Shown: in pieces, positions 4,913 to 5,572 of the stretch
How the letters are laid out: each line of letters starts with the position of its first letter
Position numbering within the stretch: the first letter of the stretch is position 1
Assembly: GCA_030609865.1 (NCBI GenBank)
Contig: JAUWSZ010000214.1
Span: 1-5,572 of the forward strand
From: a bacterium
Lineage (GTDB): Bacteria; Desulfobacterota; DSWW01
Reading direction: 5' to 3'
DNA: 5,572 nt
Notes under the pieces: model-generated
What the model saw: the letters and a program-made list of their open reading frames with translations, nothing else
Databases searched by the model: none
What the model was told of the DNA's origin: nothing
Made by a program: the position numbers and the translations under genes

Positions 4913-5572
4913 ATGAAGGATGAAGACATAGGATCGCAGGACTCAATGAGCAGATGTATTCGTACTCTTCCCAGTCCATACCCAAAGCGCCGATTGCGCG
5001 CGATCTTGTCTAAGTGGACGGACTGGTTCTACGAATTCAATTTTCAAGACGGAGTGTCAACGCAGACGGATCCGCTTGTGAACAAGATCCATAGGACGCG
5101 GGCTGAGATGATTCTTCCATTTCTGGATGACCTGTATGGCGATCACTGGCCGGAGATTCGATGTCTCGATGTGGCGAGCCATCAGGGATGGTTTGCCATC
5201 CAGGTGGCCCTGCGCGGTGCTCGTGAAGTCTGTGGAATTGATATTCGTGAAAGCCATGTAGAAAGGGCTTCCACCATTAGGGAAGTTGCCGGCCTTCAGA
5301 ATGTGCGTTTCGAAAAGCGTAACTTGTATGGGATTGATGCAGAGAAGGATGGAATATACGACCTCACCCTTTTCCTGGGGATTCTTTATCATCTGGACAG
5401 TCCGCTCGAGGCCCTCCGTGCCGTCCGGTCCGTCACGAAACACCTCTGCGTCCTGGAAACCCAGGTCGCACGCCCCGCACCTCAACTCTCATGTCTCTGG
5501 GGCAGTAGCCCTGGTCTCAGACTGGGACCTGCGATGGCTGTCATTCCCTCGGATGAAGGACATGTGGAAGAA
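4913..5572 (+). CDS. Class I SAM-dependent methyltransferase, CmoB/DUF1698-like, N-terminal part (cut by right window edge)
   Basis: The first 220 residues are present with no stop before the edge. An N-terminal segment with WTDWFYEFNFQDGVST (35-50) resembles the leader of DUF1698/Methyltransf_9-like proteins. The Rossmann domain follows: CLDVASHQGWFAIQVAL (84-100) as motif I, VCGIDIRESH (106-115) ending in the ribose-binding Asp110, VRFEKRNLYGID (131-142), and LTLFLGILYHLDSPLEAL (151-168), close to the GVLYH-x3-P stretch of that family. Motif I is unusual in having Ser-His where Gly/Cys-Asn/Asp is common, although the fold pattern is intact. CmoB itself modifies tRNA wobble uridine, but many relatives lie in glycan clusters and have other substrates, so no specific reaction is assigned. 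ATG 4913 is the first in-frame start after a TGA at 4904-4906. ATG 4946, with AGGA four bases upstream, is an alternative. The gene probably has its own promoter at 4828-4856. Confidence 0.85.
   Translation, partial: MKDEDIGSQDSMSRCIRTLPSPYPKRRLRAILSKWTDWFYEFNFQDGVSTQTDPLVNKIHRTRAEMILPFLDDLYGDHWPEIRCLDVASHQGWFAIQVALRGAREVCGIDIRESHVERASTIREVAGLQNVRFEKRNLYGIDAEKDGIYDLTLFLGILYHLDSPLEALRAVRSVTKHLCVLETQVARPAPQLSCLWGSSPGLRLGPAMAVIPSDEGHVEE

Noticed and set aside
5057..5485. Minus-strand 142-codon open frame opposite the second methyltransferase
   Set aside because: The plus strand encodes clear methyltransferase motifs over the same bases; the antisense product has none.
1..5572. CRISPR arrays, insertion sequences, tRNA or rRNA genes
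   Set aside because: No regularly spaced repeats, transposase motifs, terminal inverted repeats with target duplications, or tRNA cloverleaf patterns were seen on either strand by eye.

Overview
The window looks like part of a polysaccharide or envelope-glycolipid biosynthesis locus from an uncultured or little-studied Gram-negative bacterium. It is fairly GC-rich by eye (not computed), bacterial in layout, has Shine-Dalgarno-like sites, and carries a Wzy/WaaL-type membrane protein beside an LpxL-type acyltransferase. I cannot place it in a genus. No rRNA, tRNA, CRISPR array, insertion sequence or phage gene is visible.

Layout. (i) Bases 1-637, minus strand: N-terminal 212 codons of a radical SAM protein, cut by the left edge, starting at GTG behind a good AAGGA site. 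It has its own candidate sigma70-like promoter and a perfect 6-bp inverted repeat at the predicted transcript start. (ii) 790-1581, plus: complete 263-residue class I SAM methyltransferase, divergent from (i). (iii) 1582-1870: a long gap without a convincing gene, holding several short inverted repeats. One overlaps a candidate -10 box and another would hide the only strong SD-like sequence near the next start. (iv) 1871-3766 (open from 1790), plus: polytopic O-antigen polymerase/ligase family protein with an unexplained extra membrane module of about 200 residues at its C terminus. (v) 3769-4821, plus: LpxL/HtrB-family acyltransferase-like protein, two bases after the previous stop, in which the usual acidic residue of the HX4(D/E) motif is tyrosine. 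(vi) 4828-4856: the best promoter in the window (TTGACA, 17-base spacer, TATGCT). (vii) 4913 to the right edge, plus: first 220 residues of a second class I SAM methyltransferase, resembling the CmoB/DUF1698 type.

How they may work together (inference): the Wzy/WaaL-like protein would polymerise or transfer lipid-linked glycan on the outer face of the inner membrane. The acyltransferase-like protein would act on, or bind, a lipid or glycan partner on the inner face. The two methyltransferases would decorate sugars or lipid intermediates. The radical SAM protein may modify a sugar or a peptide, but its C-terminal part, which would help decide this, lies outside the window. The tight (iv)-(v) pairing indicates co-translation, whereas (i) and (vii) appear to be separate transcription units.
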